Assembly: GCA_029553845.1 (NCBI GenBank)
Contig: JAKPKF010000366.1
Location: forward strand, 1 to 5,434
DNA: 5,434 bases
Direction: 5' to 3'
DNA from: a bacterium
GTDB taxonomy: Bacteria; Patescibacteria; Dojkabacteria; SC72
The notes below the pieces were generated by a model that was given only the letters and a program-made list of their open reading frames with translations, had not been told where the DNA came from and ran no database searches. The position numbers were made by a program, and so were the translations under genes. Numbering within the stretch: the stretch's first letter is position 1; every line of letters starts with the position of its first letter. Of this stretch, positions 3,868 through 5,434 are shown piece after piece.

Positions 3868-5434
3868 TTGGTATTGCTCCATTTTCTATTCCAGGAGGAC
3901 CAAATTGATTAGATCCTACAGGGGTTCCGCTACCATTATGTGCTCCCGCAAAAGGATTATCCATTGCAGGACCAGGCATTTGCATTTGAGCATTCATTGC
4001 AGCCTGATTTAATGCCAGAGCATGTAATTGAACGTGAGCCTCAAATTGCTGCTTAACTAGTTCAGGAAGTATCTCAAAAGCCTGAGATTTTCTGAACAAG
4101 TTATGTACTTCAATATGTACTTGGTGATTATCCCAAGTATTAACATTTACAATAGATTCCGAAGGAACTAGCGGCGCTTGAGACTGGGTATCTTGCCCAA
4201 ATCCCGCATCTCCGGTAATCATGGGCAATTCTGTTGGCTGTTCTTGCATAGCCATAGTCTGTTGAGCATCAGCAAATTCTGGTGGAATCTCAGGCGTTGA
4301 ATTTTGCTGCTGTAACGTTTGCATTCCTGTTTGTACCTGCTGCTCCTGCATAAACATTTCTGCTTGTTGTTTAGCATTAGCAACTTGCTGCAATCTTGCT
4401 ATAATGTCTTGAACTTCTAAACTTCTAAGTTTAAGATTTTCCCTCTTTGCTTGACGTTCATCTGCTTTAAGTTCGTTGTATAATTTATCAATACCACCCA
4501 TATCCATCATTGACAAACCTTTATTTGGATCAATGAATCCCATTTTCATCATATCCATTAAAAAGGCTTGTTTTGCTGCTTTAGATACAGGTAATGCTGA
4601 TCCAGCCTCTACTCTAATATCTAAACCACTAGCAATTTGACTTCCCTTTAGAGTGATAGCATCAAAAGTACCTTCAATACCAGTACCGCTAACAATTCTC
4701 TCTGTATCCCAGAATTGATTAACATGAGATAGAGTATGCTTTGCTAACTTTTCCCATCCAAATTCAATTGATTGATAGGTAGAAGTAAGCGGAGAATCGT
4801 CACGTTCTTGTAGATACGAAATAGCAGTAGCCGCAGTTACTCCATTAGGAGCCTGTCCTCTAGAAATTTGATGCTGGGAAGAAATATCTTCCATGTCTCC
4901 AATGGTACGTTCTAATTCCTGTAGAACATAACTAGGAAGCGGTTGTAGAGGGAGCGGCTGTGGAGGATTCATTCCATGCTTATAGAAAATAACTTGACCA
5001 GGCTGAGTAGTTATACTTGCAGCATTAACTGAACCTTGTGGAGCAATTAATTGAGGTTTAGCCATTCTATTCTTGGCTTCAATAACTTGAGACCTAGTTC
5101 TATTATATTCTCTCTGAGGATCAATTAAATCATTGATAACAGAGTCAGCATAAAATTCACCTGTAGGAATATGACTAAACTTAGTAAAAGGATACTCGCC
5201 ATGTTTAAATGGTAGACCTTCATTGAAGAATACTTTTACTTTACCATTAACACAAGTAACCATGCCGCCAGCAGGAAATAGTCTATGAGAGCCAGGTTTT
5301 AGCCACATCTCCATTATAAGAACAGAGTCAGGTTTAGAATCAGAAGACTGTGTCTTAAAGAAAGACTCTCCCATTATCTCAGTAGCAGCCACAGTATCTG
5401 CTGCAAAAGACTCCTGAAAAAATGTATTAGCCCA
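3860..5434 (-). CDS. Phage portal protein (5' end beyond window)
   Basis: The frame is open through the window edge, giving 524 residues that begin WANTFFQESF. A GTG at 5392 could be read as a start, but coding sequence continues upstream, so the true N-terminus lies outside. In-window residues 40-95 are beta-rich. The motif DLIDPQREYNRTRSQVIEAK (102-121) is the conserved loop and long helix of P22/T7-type portals that precedes the stem region. Helical wing or crown segments follow, including the mixed-charge KADERQAKRENLKLR. A Gln/Met-rich stretch spans about 345-400. A conserved-looking C-terminal block, DNHQVHIEVHNLFRKSQAFE (434-453), is followed by HVQLH. The last 50 residues are Met/Pro/Gly/Asn-rich and probably disordered. 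The protein would form the dodecameric ring through which DNA is packaged and ejected. Its position before the scaffold and capsid genes agrees. Confidence 0.88.
   Translation of the reverse strand, partial: WANTFFQESFAADTVAATEIMGESFFKTQSSDSKPDSVLIMEMWLKPGSHRLFPAGGMVTCVNGKVKVFFNEGLPFKHGEYPFTKFSHIPTGEFYADSVINDLIDPQREYNRTRSQVIEAKNRMAKPQLIAPQGSVNAASITTQPGQVIFYKHGMNPPQPLPLQPLPSYVLQELERTIGDMEDISSQHQISRGQAPNGVTAATAISYLQERDDSPLTSTYQSIEFGWEKLAKHTLSHVNQFWDTERIVSGTGIEGTFDAITLKGSQIASGLDIRVEAGSALPVSKAAKQAFLMDMMKMGFIDPNKGLSMMDMGGIDKLYNELKADERQAKRENLKLRSLEVQDIIARLQQVANAKQQAEMFMQEQQVQTGMQTLQQQNSTPEIPPEFADAQQTMAMQEQPTELPMITGDAGFGQDTQSQAPLVPSESIVNVNTWDNHQVHIEVHNLFRKSQAFEILPELVKQQFEAHVQLHALALNQAAMNAQMQMPGPAMDNPFAGAHNGSGTPVGSNQFGPPGIENGAIPNG

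Noticed and set aside
3695..4012. Plus-strand open frame of 105 codons opposite the 78-aa gene and the portal end
   Set aside because: It is antisense to two supported genes, has a low-complexity hydrophobic start and an Arg/His/Ser-rich end, and shows no recognisable domain.
5390..5392. GTG as the true start of the portal gene
   Set aside because: The frame continues open to the window edge with plausible portal sequence, and portals of this type have long N-terminal regions before this point.

Overview
This window is the head-morphogenesis region of a tailed double-stranded DNA phage (Caudoviricetes) or a prophage of one. It shows a portal, scaffold and major capsid gene series. All eight genes lie on the minus strand, so transcription runs from position 5434 toward position 1. 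The DNA is AT-leaning, with frequent TTA leucine codons, and most starts have purine-rich GGAG/AGGAG-type ribosome sites, as in bacterial phages. The host cannot be fixed from this window. The scaffold, the two-membrane-helix protein and the outer domain of the collagen-like fibre recall actinobacteriophage proteins, so a low-GC actinobacterial host is a reasonable but weak guess. No integrase, tRNA, CRISPR, insertion sequence or host gene is visible.

Layout in transcription order. (1) 5434-3860: portal protein, with its 5' end cut off by the window edge. (2) 3867-3631: small 78-aa protein of unknown function that overlaps the portal stop. (3) 3631-3437: 64-aa protein with two predicted membrane helices, coupled through TAATG. 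(4) 3436-3366: 71-nt non-coding leader with weak promoter-like hexamers and a clear AGGAG ribosome site. (5) 3365-2535: scaffolding protein. (6) 2531-1323: HK97-fold major capsid protein, 3 nt after the scaffold stop. (7) 1322-1254: 69-nt gap containing a perfect 12-bp GC-rich inverted repeat. (8) 1253-1077: 58-aa protein of unknown function. (9) 1080-673: 135-aa protein of unknown function, coupled by ATGA. (10) 673-1: collagen-like trimeric fibre protein, coupled by TAATG and running off the left edge. This last gene has a leucine-zipper-like N-terminus, 24 uninterrupted Gly-X-Y triplets and the start of a beta-rich outer domain.

How the genes work together: the portal would form the dodecameric ring at one capsid vertex and nucleate assembly. 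The scaffold would co-assemble with the major capsid protein into a procapsid and then leave. The collagen-like protein would form a trimeric fibre on the virion, either on the head or as part of the adsorption apparatus. Scaffold and capsid genes sit between the only two sizeable non-coding gaps, which suggests they are expressed at a different level from their neighbours. There is essentially no unexplained DNA. I see no clear sign of a new defence or mobile system. The points most worth a second look are the hairpin after the capsid gene, the fibre with its repeat tract beside the head genes, the capsid gene's codon use, and the small unknown genes.
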